The notes: a model not told the origin generated them from the sequence alone. A stretch of DNA of 64,000 bases from Paramacrobiotus metropolitanus (GCF_019649055.1 NW_026570303.1:496001-560000); one strand, 5' to 3'; positions 25,029 to 40,392 are shown, numbered from the stretch's first letter. Numbers and translations are program-made.

Positions 25029-25141
25029 GAAAACAACAACCAATACCTTCTGGAACAATAAGGCAAGATGCGCACGTTAATACAAAGTACAAATTAATCT
25101 CCTTTGCATCGTAATCGGAAAAACGGAAGTCATAACAATGG

Positions 25142-28047
<2,906 letters not shown>

Positions 28048-29902
28048 TCTGGATGGTTAGCACTTCGCACAAAACGAGTCGGAATGAACTCGGAATCAAG
28101 GCACTCCGTCAAAGCGAGACGATGGTCTGTCACATCACTGATAAAATTAATCAGCCAAACGTCAAACAACGATACGGCATATTTCCAATGGTGCGTTTTC
28201 GAAAAGATTCAGCTGTTTAATTTCAAAAAAACGTACTCATAACTCAGTGCAATCGTAATCCGAAAAGCGTGCAAAAGGGAACTACGATCACTTTGACTTG
28301 CAGTTTACTGTTTATTCGATGTACAGAGTACAAATTACAGAGAAAAGACAAGATTCAGCAAGAATGCAAGGCAGCAGTAAAAAGTAAAAACTGCATGATT
28401 TAGACTGACAGCCCAGCCAGTGACAGCCATACTGGGTGGTGGCCACTGCGGCACATTCCCGCTTTATACAAGAAAAATCTGGAGACTACAAGAACAACTG
28501 GAGACTTCTTTATACAAGAATTCGTAGTCTGGAGTTTTTGAAACAGAACATCTCTTTAGCAATTCAACGTGGTAATGCTGCTTCAGTAATCGGTACCGTA
28601 GAGAACGCTGTTTCGTTTAACCGTAATTAGATTTTGATATTGTTATCACGCTATTGAAATAAAGTAACGACACAGAAAAATCTCAGGAGAAACGCAGATC
28701 ACGATAAACCGAAGGCTTTTGCATCCCAGATTTCAGAAAATCTGGATCGTGGAACCTAGGCTGGCTATGTATTCAGAAACATCTTTAATGTACAGTCCGA
28801 CAAAACAAACCACATAACCAGTTCTACCGATACGTTCCACAGTACAGTATGTACTGCACGTCACACGCAGTCAAACAGCGGCGCAGTGAGCTCAAAGGTT
28901 TAAGTAACAATTTTAGTAAGAGGAACACGCTACCTTATTACCTACTACCTGGTGTATTTAAGTACTTATATTTATATACAAATAATACAATACAATTACA
29001 ATGCACTGATTTTATAAACTTGTAAGTATCCATAATTACTGACTGTAAGGTCGGAACGTGCTTTGTTCCGCTTTTAATTTAACATCATAAAAATATTCAT
29101 AATATAGTATACTGTACGTTCTACAGTGCTTGATGAAATATCTACAGAAGTATGTAAATACAAGAATCTCGGTTCTTCTCACTAATCACTTTTACAATTC
29201 ATTTTACTGCCATAGTACACGTTAGATCAAGTGGGTTCAGCAGCCCATCATGTAACATGCCACATGGAAGCTGGTGACCGGTTGCTCAAAATGTACAGGT
29301 ACTGTCAGGTAGTAGGATTGACCGGTTGTTAAGAAATGCCGAAATATTGTACAGTAAAGTTTGCAACACTAAAGGACATTATTAATTTTGTACGCATTGG
29401 TCGTAATTTATCTTTATAGGTTAAGGCTGTAGATTTCATATTCGGATAAACAAAAAAAAATAAAATTTATTTCACAACAGCACGTATTAAGTACAGATTA
29501 TGCCTACTCGTATCGATACAAATACAGTATAAGTTTTATGCATGCTCTTGTTGGTCATGCTGGGGCTTAACGTTTCACTTTTGTTTTTAAGCCATGATCT
29601 AGGAAACAGTGCTTCGTTTGACGCACGTATTGTTATGACCGGACCTAAACAATATTTAAAATTGATATTCATCTAATTGTTTTTCAAAGAAATTGGATCC
29701 TATGCCCCTCTCCGGCCACGCAGGCTGGCAGCACTCGTACGCACCAGTAAGTACATCCGTATGCGAGATATGAGCACTAGCTATTACTAGCGCTATTGAG
29801 TACGATTGATTTTGAGCGCTTTAGAGTATAACTATTGAGTTGAGTACGATTACGTTTGCTTTCTTCCGGTACAATAATTTCAAAAGCTTGCGCCAGTGAC
29901 TT
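28048..29902. other. Intergenic, no supported gene
   Basis: Upstream of the R-SMAD first exon, so it presumably includes its promoter and 5' UTR. No domain or spliced frame was seen. The DNA is AT-rich with GTAC-containing words. Confidence 0.45.
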
Positions 29903-30392
29903 TTGACCTCTCCTTCAAAATGTGCAAAACGTCTCCATTTGCCCCTCTTGCTTAATGGGTCAGACCGAATGGAAATTAGGAAATCTAGGATGATAAATGT
30001 AAGGTACGCGAATCTAAAAAGGATAGTAAATCACAGTGGATATAGCAAGATAATGATGTTCAAGGAAATTATGAAACCAATATAGATCCTGTTTAATCAA
30101 GCTTCTTTGTTGGGGCATTTCCACAAAATGGTATGCTTGTCAATTGCCACACGAAAGCGGATGCAAAAAGCCTTTTTAGTACATGGGCGAATGAACAAAC
30201 AGCCAAAAAAATTTCCGGTGTTTGAAAGAGCGGCTTCATAATTATGTATTATTATGTAGGTATGTTGGAAACAGTACGATATAAATGCCGGCACACTCGA
30301 AGCAGTACCTTGCCAGTATCTGCACAAGCTTAGTACTAGTTTGACCGTCTGTAAGTCTCTAGTCTCCACGGCTATTATTTTCTACGGGAAAA
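29903..30392 (+). promoter_or_regulatory. Duplicated 5' flank of receptor copy 1
   Basis: The roughly 450 bp before the start codon is recognisably similar to the DNA upstream of the other two receptor copies (33,470-33,908 and 59,620-60,016). Shared words include GGAAATTAGGA, AAGCTTCT, GGTATGCTTGTC/GGTCATGCTTGTC, the CACACGA(T/A)AGCGGA segment and GGGCGAATGAAC. Copies of a regulatory region are therefore conserved along with the gene. No TATA box stands out. Confidence 0.6.
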
Positions 30393-31510
30393 ATGAGCAA
30401 CAAAACTTTAAACCAGTCGAATGTTGCGAAAGGCTCACTGCCATTGCGCGAAACCCCTTCCGCAACGGAAATGCATATCTGGATTGGAATACAGTTTGGC
30501 ATAGCCAGTTTAGCAGCTGTTCTGATGATTGTGTTTTTAGTAATAATGTACCGTTTGAAGAAATGGAAAAGCGGGTCAGGCGTACTGATGCTGCATTCCG
30601 TCGCTACAGACTTCATATACTGCGCTATCAGCATTCCCATCACCACACTGCCGATTTACTTGACGCAGACGCGCGTCACATTCACCTACTACTGTTCCCC
30701 GGTATATTTCTTTCTCCTGGTCAACATTTGTGTCAGCAACTGGACGTGGACGGCACTCGCACTCAACCGCTTTATCGCCATCATTCTGCCTCATCATTAT
30801 GCTGCATTCTCTTCCCGGCGGGTATCGTTTGCTGCGCTTCTGTTTGCCTGGGTGATATCCATCGTTGTAGTGCTTCCAGTGGCCAACGTTGTCCCGGGTT
30901 TAGTGTACGGGAAAAATGCAGCGATTGGCCATTGTGGAAGGATTATCGGGAAGGGGCCGATTTGCGACTTGATGGTGGTATTCGGGAGTTACATCCCCGT
31001 GGCTATTGCGGGTTGTACATACGGAATTTTGTATGCCCTGCTTGGATTTCAACGGTTGCGTCGCAGTACATATGTGCAAACGGACGAGCTGGAGTGGCGA
31101 GCCCGTAAACGACGACTGGCCACTGTCAAAGCACTGTTTTTCTCATTTATCCTCAATTGCATGACAGTCCCTGCTCCCATCTTATTATCCACGTATTTTA
31201 CCACCGTGTGGTCCAAAGATGTTCGGTCATCGATGTACGCGAGAACAGCGCAGTTAGTGGCCTACGCTGCGAACCCGGTTAGATTGCCATGAAAAATTCG
31301 ATTTGTTTAATTGATGTTTTTATTTGCCAATCTTTGTAGGTAATACTATTCGTTGTTGGGACGGAGTACAAAACAGCACTGAAGAACGACGTCGAAAAAT
31401 GTTTCGACTTTTTAAGAAAACAACGGACGGCGAAACGGAACAGTGTCATTCCATCGGAAAGGATAGTCGGCGGCTTGTCCCACCAAGTTCAAATCACAAC
31501 TCCCATATAA
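30393..31510 (+). CDS. Rhodopsin-like G protein-coupled receptor, copy 1
   Basis: Exons 30393-31277 and 31340-31510 join in phase to 351 aa; the 62 bp intron splits the start of the TM7 tail (NP/VILFVV). Seven hydrophobic segments fit a class A receptor. TM1 begins near HIWIGIQFG, TM3 is preceded by TYYCSP, and a second Cys (GHCG) lies in the second outer loop for the usual disulphide. The DRY position at the TM3 end reads NRF, TM6 has FILNCMTVPAP without the usual CWxP tryptophan, and the NPxxY position reads NPVIL. The N-terminus has two possible N-glycosylation sites (NKT and NQS). The ligand is unknown; the altered NRF and NPxxY make coupling uncertain. This is the only fully intact copy in the window. 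Confidence 0.88.
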
Positions 31511-32288
31511 TATCAAACTATGAACTAGTGCGCTAAGCACGAAAACCGATTAAGAAAACGATACAATTAATGCCTTTTCGTTGTAACTCTTGCGACCGCA
31601 ACTCCCGAAAACGTCTATCTGTTCGTTAATCCGAGACAACTCCGGTTGCACAAAATCTTAATAATCGCCACCGGTTAAGCAGAAGGGACAAAGAAATTAT
31701 CCAATTTTCTTAATCGCTAAAAGTCTTAACCAGCGAGCGGTTATGCTGATATTTTTTCGGTAGTAGTTACGATCTCGCCAACTTAACTAGGGATACTGGA
31801 CCGGGGCGCTTTTTCTGTTGTTTCATATTTCCGTTTTTTCCACTTGCCTCCGTGGAATTTTTACATCGCTTTATTTTTAATCGCTTGTGTGCACTTGTAT
31901 TGATAAACCGATTAAAACTGCGAGCACTTACAACTTTGTCTAGAAAAATTTCTTAATAGGAATCGTTGAACGATGAAAGAAAACACACTCTTGTTTCCGA
32001 CGAGCTTGTACAGTACAACATAAAAGGAACAGTTCAGGTTTATAAATGCAGTGTCCAAACATAAAGTTAGGATCATTCGTTTCATACTATCGGAGATTTA
32101 GCGGACCAAGAAAAGTTACTTGCAGAAATATGCATATATATGTAAGTATATGTATATATATAGATGTGCTATTTCTTGTATGTTTATCTATATATGCAGT
32201 TAATAATATAATATATGCAAATTATTATTGTACTTACTATTGTATGTAGCTGAAATATACTTACTACAGTATATCCGGTTAACACACC
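31511..32288. other. Intergenic, no gene
   Basis: AT-rich spacer after receptor copy 1 with a TATATATGTA simple stretch at about 32130-32165. Nothing else recognised. Confidence 0.45.
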
Positions 32289-32291
32289 TTA

Positions 32292-33224
32292 GAGTGAGTC
32301 TTGAAATTCACGATGGCGATCGCGATAGTATGAATAGCACACGAGATCGTCCTGAAATGATGTACCATGGCATGTACGATGATGATTGCAACCGCGATCA
32401 TATTCCATGAGTCCGTAAATCGTGCTACCGTGATCGCACATAGTCGTGTCCGTAAATACCATAGCGAAATTTTTTCGCTATCGCAGTGATAGCATGTGCG
32501 ATCGCCATGCCAAATCTCCAGTGTCCGTAAATTGTGTAACAGGATGTGCTATGGTACATGCTATTTCTACGTTGCTAGATAGCTGCGTAGAACATGTGCT
32601 ATTTGGGATTTCCAGCTGTTTTAACGTGAGAAATTCAAAAATTTAAAATCAAACAGACGTCGTTTTGCTCCGATAGTAATTTTTAAAACTTCCCAGTAAT
32701 CAGTGGGCACAATAATCAATCGAGTTTTTATTCCATTAGCTGATAAGTAACCTTATCTTACTTACTTACTTACAAGAATCAGCAGTTCGAAGCAGCTGCA
32801 GACTTACAAATTGATGTTGACAGCCAAAACTTTTTTTCTTCTGTTTTAATTTAAAACATTCCACGAACATAATACAAAGAAACACTACATTGTGGCTAAA
32901 AACGCGTTAATCGGATGGAAATCTGATGGAAAGTATTGTGTACCGAAGTGCACAAACTAGAAAAGCCAGTTACCACTTCGACAAATGTCGAAGTAGTGCT
33001 GTTTCCGGTTCCGGTACATTTGCCATCACATTTTTGATTTCGGGACACCCGTAGGTGTATGATCGCGAATGCGATCGCAGTAGCGAAAGCGATCGCACGG
33101 TGTGTCATTTGCTATAGCATAGCATTTGTCGATTTTGTAACTTGCGAGTCCGTAAATTCACCTGCCATTACGATAGCGCATGGTTAGGAATCGCGATCGC
33201 GGTCGTAAATTACAAGACTCACTC
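32292..33224. mobile_element. MITE with about 35 bp TIRs and TTA target duplication
   Basis: The ends 32292-32326 and 33190-33224 are reverse complements at about 31 of 35 positions, starting GAGTGAGTCTTG. They are flanked by TTA on both sides (32289-32291 and 33225-33227). A 3 bp TTA duplication is typical of PIF/Harbinger elements, so a non-autonomous member is inferred. Inside, the words GTCCGTAAAT (at least four times) and GCGATCGC recur in both orientations. No transposase frame is present. Confidence 0.75.
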
Positions 33225-33908
33225 TTAATGGCGAATGGCGATCGCATGTTGCATGCGGCTACAGAACACGATTGCACTGTACCTTAAAGTTAAACAACTG
33301 ACTGCGTGGTTTAGTAGTGTTTCCACAAACCTGACTATTGTACCAAAGAATTGCAAGGCACACGTACTGGATTTTTTACGCTTGCTTTAATTGTAATATT
33401 GTTTGAAAGGTGTTATGAACCGGCTTAAATCTAAAATTGGTAAAATTAAAATTACATCTTTTCCTTTATTTCTCGTTTGGCTCTTCCTGCATAACGAGTC
33501 AATATGGTTGGAAATTAGGATGTCTGACGGCCCAGTGAGGGATGATAACACTTGGTGGTGCGTGCAACTAGCAAGAACAATGAAAATCACAAAGTAAATC
33601 GCAACAAGATAATGATATTCGATGGATTAACCCATCCCCTGATTAGTCAAGCTTCTCAGCAGGAGCGTTCGCGGGATTGCAACCAAAGGTCATGCTTGTC
33701 GACTGTCACACGATAGCGGACGCGAAGAGCTGTGTTCTGTATACACTTACAGTGAACGGGCGAATGAACGAACAACCCTTAGTTATTTCCGGCCTTTCAA
33801 AAGAACGGCTTTCCATTTTAAAATCAGTAGGATGCCGGCGCACTCGCTGCAGGGTACAAGCTCAGTTTGGCCGTTTTTACGTCAGTAGTCTACGTCTCTG
33901 CAAGTAAA

Positions 33909-34883
33909 ATGAGCAACAAAACTTTCAACACGTCGAATGAGTCGAACGGCTCTTTGCCACTACGAGAAACGCTATCTGCATTAGAATTGCATATCTGGAT
34001 TGGAATACAGTTTGGTATAGCCAGTTTAGCAGCTGTTCTGAGATTGTATTCTTGGTAACAATGCACCGTTTGAAGAAATGGAAAAGCGGCTCAGGCGTTT
34101 CTCCTGGTCAACATCGGTATAAGTAACTGGACATAGGCGGCACTTGCACTCAACCCCGCTTCATCGCCATCATTTTGCCTGATCATTATGCTGTATTCTC
34201 TTTCCGCCGGATATCATTCGCTGCACTACTCTTTGCATGGATCCTGTCCATCATCGTAATGCTTCCAGCGGCTCACGTGGTCCTGGGTTTAGTGTACGGA
34301 AAAAATCCAGCATTTGGCCATAGTGGAAGGATTTTCGGGAAGGGGTCCATTAGTGGCTTGATGCTGGTATTCGGGACGTACATCCCTGTTGCCATCGTGG
34401 GTGTAACATGCGGAAGTTTGTATGCCCTCCTTGGGTTGCAACGGTTAGGTTGGAATACCACTATGCTGAGAAACGAGTTGGAGCAGCGAAAACGACGAAT
34501 GGCCAGTGGGCCACTGTCAAAGCACTGTTTTTCTCATTTATCCTGCACTGCATGACCGTACCTGCTCCCGTCTTATTATCAACGTATTATCAACGTATGA
34601 AGGATGTCCGGTCATCGATGTAGGCGAGAACAGTGCAGTTAGTGGACTACACTACCATTAACCCGGTCAGACTAAAGTGAAATGGCTTGGTGTGATCACT
34701 GTTTTTATTTTGTTAATCTTTTTGTAGGTGATACTCTTCATTGTTGGTACGGAGTATAGAACAGCATTGAGAAACGACGTTGGAAAATGCTTGACTTTTC
34801 TAAGGAAAAAAATGGTCAATGGAAACAAATCAGTCCATAGCAAAGGACGACCGGTCCCACGAAGCTCATATCATAACTTCTAA
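33909..34883 (+). pseudogene. Receptor copy 2, dead
   Basis: It aligns with copies 1 and 3 from the ATG at 33909. A small deletion at the end of TM1 shifts the frame to a stop near 34058. A deletion of roughly 130 bp then removes TM2 up to the start of TM3. More frame changes and a stop follow near 34620. The second exon (after TTTTTGTAG, from 34727) is still recognisable and ends at TAA 34881-34883. Its 5' flank is homologous to those of the other copies. Clearly a pseudogene. Confidence 0.88.
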
Positions 34884-35684
34884 GTCCACTTAATAATAAA
34901 ATGGACTGAATTTACTTTTCGTGTCATAGCTGTGTCTGTTATTGTCTTCTTAATATTAACTTGTAACTGGTCGGCTTTAGTGTGTCGCACCTTTTTTCCT
35001 TTGCTGCAGTAATGGTGCCAGCACAGGCATTCACCGCTACGTTATTATCTGCGCGGTCCTTGACGTTGGCATGTGCAGTTAGCTAGTAACTGATTTTACG
35101 AAAAAATGAAAGATTTCGTCCAATAAGTATAGAAATATTGCTAGCCGTGTAACTGCAAAGCGCTTTAAGTTTTAGTTATTATTCCAGCACAGCCTTGTGC
35201 GATTAAACAGATAACTACCGGTAAGTATCTAAATACAACTACACATATTTAGTTTCGAGATTCAGCGTGATACATATCTAGTTCACTGCATAAGTTAAAG
35301 TTTTCAGTCGAATTCGGAACCGCATACAGACTGTGTAGCACGGGAACCACTGGTATAGTCGCATAATTACATGTTACAGTAGGTATACGAGTAGTACGTA
35401 TACGGTATTTAGCTTCTACGAGTATTTAGGTCGTACAGAAATATACGGCACCACGATGCCCTGAGTCGCTCAAGTTATCCGACGCTATAAGCAGGAAGGC
35501 AATGAAAATTTGATACCGGCAACGTAGACCCCAGTCCTTCGATTCCCACGTCAAAAAGTATTTTCTGAATTATATCGAAATACTATATTATATCGGTAGC
35601 CTCTCACAACATATATCCACGGCAAGATTTGGGCAGCCGGTTAGAAACCAGGTTTTATATCAGCACAAATTTTTATCGAAGTTA
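34884..35684. other. Intergenic, no gene
   Basis: Spacer between dead receptor copy 2 and the mariner-like relic; nothing recognised. Confidence 0.45.
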
Positions 35685-36635
35685 CGAGGGCCCTTTCATA
35701 AGTTTTAGCCTTTGAAACGAACCAAAATTAATAAAATTATGATCTGATTTTTCAAAAACTGTAGCATTCATAACTAGATCATAGGGCAATGGCCGAGGTG
35801 ATACCGCCCACGGCTGGCGACTGGCATCCGTTCGTGCAAAGGTACCCAGGCTCAAAATGTCTCGCGTCAATAATGAGTTAACATTTTACCGACCGCGGAT
35901 TTTCTTTACATATTTAAAAAAATTGCTAGAAAAGAACACCGGAGTTTTATTTCCTGGCGAATTATTTATGCTTTTCCTTGATTCATTGCCATCACGTTCT
36001 AACGTTTGTGGACTGGTTAAGCTATTTCGAGCTGGGCAATCTTCTGTGACGTAGACCAGGGAATTGAGGAACCATACTTTTATGTTTACATCTAGACAAC
36101 GTCTCTTCTAAAACAGCCACAAACAACAATAATCTCGTTGAACCATGAAAACAATAGTAGAGGGACTAAACATTTAGGAAGCAATGGTTTCGAGGAATCG
36201 CTGCAGCTCCTCGCAGATAAGCTTGGAGAAGATTGTCTTTGACACGGTATAGCCTCCGTATGGGGCAACCCCAAGTCAGCACGCACCTACACTTTTCGTC
36301 CTTCCGCTCATTTGTTTTGCAACATCACGCAAGAATATCTTGACGCAGCCATTTTATCAACATAGCCTAGCCTACTACTAGTTCAAAATAATTTTCACTT
36401 TAAATGTAATGTTAGATGTCTAAGAGCAAAAAGCATAAAAAGAAGAGATACAGAATTTTTATGGGTCGATCTCCTCTTTACCGCGTCATTTTTCTCTGAA
36501 TTCGTTTCAAGAATTGGGGACCAGATGCCTGCAGTGCAGACAGAGTAGAGAAGTACATTTTATGGATTCGAAAAAGTAAATTTGATTTAGTTCAAAACCG
36601 TGCAGCAAAGACTAAAACTTATGAAAGGGCCCTCG
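35685..36635 (+). mobile_element. Mariner-like relic, about 0.95 kb
   Basis: The ends (35685-35714 and 36606-36635) are reverse complements with one mismatch in 30, starting CGAGGGCCCTTTCATAAG, and are flanked by TA on both sides (35683-35684 and 36636-36637), the Tc1/mariner target. Inside, a short plus-strand frame (35857-36054) includes VKLFRAGQSSV, which resembles the end of the helix-turn-helix part of mariner transposases. The rest is broken, and the total is shorter than a full mariner of about 1.3 kb, so it is a deleted non-autonomous copy. Confidence 0.75.
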
Positions 36636-36637
36636 TA

Positions 36638-38829
36638 CATCCTTTGGTCGACAAAAGCAAAACTTTTGTAAAAGCCAAAACTTTTTATGTTGTTAATTTT
36701 TTCTGTGTTGTTATATAATATTAGTTACATTAAACAGGTTAATATATGAAAACGGAAGCTCTGCTGGTCGTTTGGCACAAAATGTCTCAACATAACAACC
36801 CTGCTGTGCAATCAATAACGAGAATTATAGCTTCTGTGCAAAAACAAGTGTCGGTCGACCGACATAAATTACTAAAAATTACAGCAATATTTGTATAGTT
36901 GCAATTCTTTTAAACACTGATAAACACTGATAAGAAAGGCAGTTGTTTACAAAATAATTAGCGTGCAAGTGCACGAGCGTCGGCAGTTAAACTTTTGCTG
37001 CAAAGCTTAATCATTAAAAGCTGCTGTTATGCCTCCTCTGATTGGTAGAGCGTGTTACTTTAGCATTCACAGCACGTTCACGTTCAGCGCCGTTGTGCCG
37101 TCCTTACTTCTGAAAAGTAACTTCAAAAACCACATTTTTAACTTTCTGAAAGTCTTGCTTTTTAATAATTATGATTCTGCTTAACCAGCTCAAGTTTTTT
37201 GTTATATGGCTGTCGACAGCCAGATCCATTTGTATCATTAACGTGAAGTTGTGAGCAATGATAGTGTTTATTCTGCAAAGCTGCCAGGCGCAGCGCGTCT
37301 TTGACAGTGCACGCAAGAACACGATCTCGGCTGTGAAGTTATGAAGACCCCAAGGAAGTTTCTGCTGATCTTACGGTGAGAGCATCATTGTCAGCCTCAG
37401 GTGTAAAACACTAGACTAACAAAAAAGTTACTAGTATTCCAATCTTGAGTCAATTTTTTTGTTTACAGGTCGCTGGAAGGTGTTGCTCAACGGGAACAAT
37501 ATGCATGAAGACATGCAGTAAGATAGCAGGTCCGTGCATGATAACTGACCGTAAAAGACGAGCATTTCACTAACGGTTTTATTTAAAATGAGTTTACTGT
37601 ACAAAAAAGATCGTGGCTAAATCAACTGTCAATAACATAATGAAGTATTTAAACTTCTTTAAAACGAACTTTCAGCAAAAATCTTGATTTTGCATTAGTG
37701 CATGTCGACATGCAAGCGTTCTTGAAATTTAGTTTTTAATTTTATGGCAAATAACCATTTCAATTGCCTATGGCGGTAAAACGGCATTTATTTTATTTTA
37801 GTTAACAAAAAACAAAATTTCAAAACTAATATAGGTTTGTTGTTAGCAGTTTGTCAGTTTTAACTTGAAAGAACATGAAAATAAAGAAAAGCTTCTTGAA
37901 AGCTCTAAAAAAACTAATGTTTTTAATTTTGATAGTTATTCTGATGATTAATGATTACTGGTTTTTCTCCGCATAGTCGTTTGGAACACTAATTCTAATT
38001 CTGTTGACAAGCAACTTCACTACAATTCATGTCATCATGCATGCTACACAGAACTAATTTTTCAAAGTGCAGAAAAAATTTTTCATGTCACTTGAGCGCA
38101 GCGAAACGTACACCAGAAATGTCGAATCTAATAGTGCTTTAAATGCGCTAATTAATTGTTTTGCAGGATGGATGTGCGACTGCCCTTTTGCGCTGTTTCC
38201 AACATGCGGATTCGCCGTAGAAGGCATGGATGTCGACATTTAGAATTTACTGCTGACTGCTGCATGCTATCTTTTTAACGATTTTATGCTGATTTGCTAG
38301 AAGCGTTTTTATTCATGGACTACAGTATTAGTTTTTGCGTGATGAACGTGTAAAGGATCGTGCTGTATTGCTAATGGCATCGCCAGCGTGCTTTAAAACA
38401 AGCTCGCTGTGATCTACCTGAATAAATATATTTTACATCTATTACTCATACCGAAATCGGTCATTTTGGTATGAATGTAAGAATTATTACATGGCCTCTA
38501 ATATCTACATGTAATTCAAAAGCTACCATTAAATTATATCAGAATTCTGACGAGGGATTTCCTTCAAATCAGGTCATTCATATTGAATTCCCGTTCTGCT
38601 TATTTCCTCAAATAATTTATGTGATACTCAGGGTGTTGTATGGTATCTTTTTTCAAGAAAAAAAGCCCAGGAAATAATCGAAATGGTCAGTCTAATTTAT
38701 TAGCTACAAATACAATAGAACGCAAGATAGCAATATTATAATGCAGTCTTCTGTTTTAGATGATGAATAAAGGAAACCGCGGTATTTGGAGGAGCTTAGC
38801 AGCGTTGTTTCAGTTTTCCTAACATTATT
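36638..38829. other. Intergenic up to the Polinton, no gene
   Basis: AT-rich DNA with no recognisable exon. It ends at ATTATT (38824-38829), the left insertion-site hexamer of the Polinton. Confidence 0.45.
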
Positions 38830-38912
38830 AGTAGTAAGGCAGTAGGGATAGCAGCATCTCTGATTGGTCGAAACGGAGACTGAGGCCGAGACAGGGCCGC
38901 TAGTCTAGCAGC
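38830..38912 (+). repeat. Polinton left terminal inverted repeat
   Basis: 83 bp, the exact reverse complement of 56030-56112. The match ends abruptly at both inner edges. Confidence 0.97.
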
Positions 38913-39046
38913 TCTAAGTCCAGACTGAGAGCGCAGACCAAACCCGGATCTAGTTTCTGGGTCATGTTTACCCACTTTCTTTTGTTTTAATTTTCCCCAC
39001 CCTCTTTTATTTTTTTTAACATAACAATGAACAAAGTAAAAACAAA

Positions 39047-40225
39047 TCATGACGCACGAACATACGCAAGAGTAGCAGTACAGTTTGTGACAAAAATACA
39101 ATTTTCGTTAAATCTCTGATGGTCACTGTATGGATCTCCCGGTGTCCAGTTGCTCATTGTGAACCGACAGTAATGACATTTAACAGTATCTTTTGATCCG
39201 GTGTAGTATAGGCCCGTCCTCGCCATGGCGCCAGCGGAAGGCAGGAGGTGTGGCCAATTTTCGAACGTGGAGAGTGGTCCGTCGGGACCGTGCAGTGTGG
39301 AAACGTACGTGTACAGCTCTTTTGCCAAGGCATAAATCTGCTCCTGGCCATCCCACATGCCCACCATTTCGTCAGGTACACCTGAGAATCCGGACCAGGC
39401 TCCTGCAATGGCACAAGCCATGGTCCCAATGGCATCAGTGCATCCTCCAGTTGACATTGCCGCATGAAAGGTGGCTTCAAAAGGGCATCCGCTGCGGCGG
39501 CCAATGGCAGCACAGCAAATGGCAACGGGAACTGCGTCCAAAGGGCTGGTGCCAACGCCAATCGCTTTGAACAATTTCTCTTTCGGTTCAGCGCGTTGCG
39601 CGTAGTCCAGCACCATCATCATACGTGTATAAAATTTCTGACGTACAGAATCGGGGAGAGACTTGTTAGTGTATTCAACAAGAGCGGCGAGAAACTCAAG
39701 CTCCTTCATCTTTTTATTCTTTAGAACCAGACTAATGGCGCAGGCCTGCAACTGTGCTCTAGCGGCGGCGTCATTGGAGGAGTGGGTAAGTCGAGCTACA
39801 CGGTCTACAGAGTAACTCATCTGCTCCGTCCGATTGTAAAAGTACAAGGGAAACGCTGTTATCCAAGTGGCAGGATTACACTCTGTTCCCCGGTTGCGGA
39901 CGCTCTGCGCCGCGGCGGTCCAGTCTTTTGGGGGCGAACGTTTCCAGTTGGCAATAATCTCAGTCAGTTCGCCAAAGGCTTTCCGCTTAGTGTAATTCTG
40001 GTAAAAAGCATTGCTGCATTCCCGAGCGGCATTTTCCATGGAAAAGTAGCCGGTATCCAGTAGTGACCTTCCGTAAGCGTGAGTCAGTAGGATTTTTTCC
40101 CAGTGAGTCGAAATTTTACTACGCACCCCCGCCAGGTTCATGTGGCAAGACGTAGGGCGCCTGAGGGGTGCTCCAACACATTCTCCGATGAGTGCGCCTA
40201 ATAAACAGCCTTTGAACTGATCCAT
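39047..40225 (-). CDS. ADP-ribosylglycohydrolase-like domain fused to a BIR domain
   Basis: A single open frame of 392 aa from ATG at 40225. Residues 1 to about 300 resemble ADP-ribosylglycohydrolases (ARH/DraG). The start FKGCLLGALIGECVGAP is typical, as is GGCTDAIGTMACAIAGAW at 260-277, where family members have GGDTDT. The first Asp of that metal motif is Cys262, while Asp264 is kept, and the early TDDT motif is not visible. Hydrolysis is therefore doubtful; binding without cleavage is possible. Residues 318-380 form a BIR domain with Cys350, Cys353, His369 and Cys376 (CX2CX15HX6C) plus the TFENW and GLYYTG motifs. ARH domains remove ADP-ribose and BIR domains bind caspases or IAP partners, so a role in blocking host death or ADP-ribosylation responses is inferred. 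The gene is divergent from 40446. An AATAAA lies just past the stop, in 3' flank shared with the IAP gene. Confidence 0.85.
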   Translation of the reverse strand: MDQFKGCLLGALIGECVGAPLRRPTSCHMNLAGVRSKISTHWEKILLTHAYGRSLLDTGYFSMENAARECSNAFYQNYTKRKAFGELTEIIANWKRSPPKDWTAAAQSVRNRGTECNPATWITAFPLYFYNRTEQMSYSVDRVARLTHSSNDAAARAQLQACAISLVLKNKKMKELEFLAALVEYTNKSLPDSVRQKFYTRMMMVLDYAQRAEPKEKLFKAIGVGTSPLDAVPVAICCAAIGRRSGCPFEATFHAAMSTGGCTDAIGTMACAIAGAWSGFSGVPDEMVGMWDGQEQIYALAKELYTYVSTLHGPDGPLSTFENWPHLLPSAGAMARTGLYYTGSKDTVKCHYCRFTMSNWTPGDPYSDHQRFNENCIFVTNCTATLAYVRAS

Positions 40226-40392
40226 GGCGTTTGAAATTGCAAATGAGCTTTCGTTGCCAAAGAAATCAGCTTTTATCCATGAAACGGTACTGGCGATGAC
40301 CTACTTTCTCTCTGACTCTCTCTGGTGCAGTCAACTGGTGGCGACATTCATGTACGATCATGTACTAGCGCGTTCTGACCATGTTTGTTCCG

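Noticed and set aside
30341-31108. 255-codon plus-strand frame over receptor copy 1
   Set aside because: Shadow of the receptor in another register.
39047-40225. ARH and BIR parts as two separate genes
   Set aside because: One continuous frame with no stop, splice-like boundary or promoter between them.
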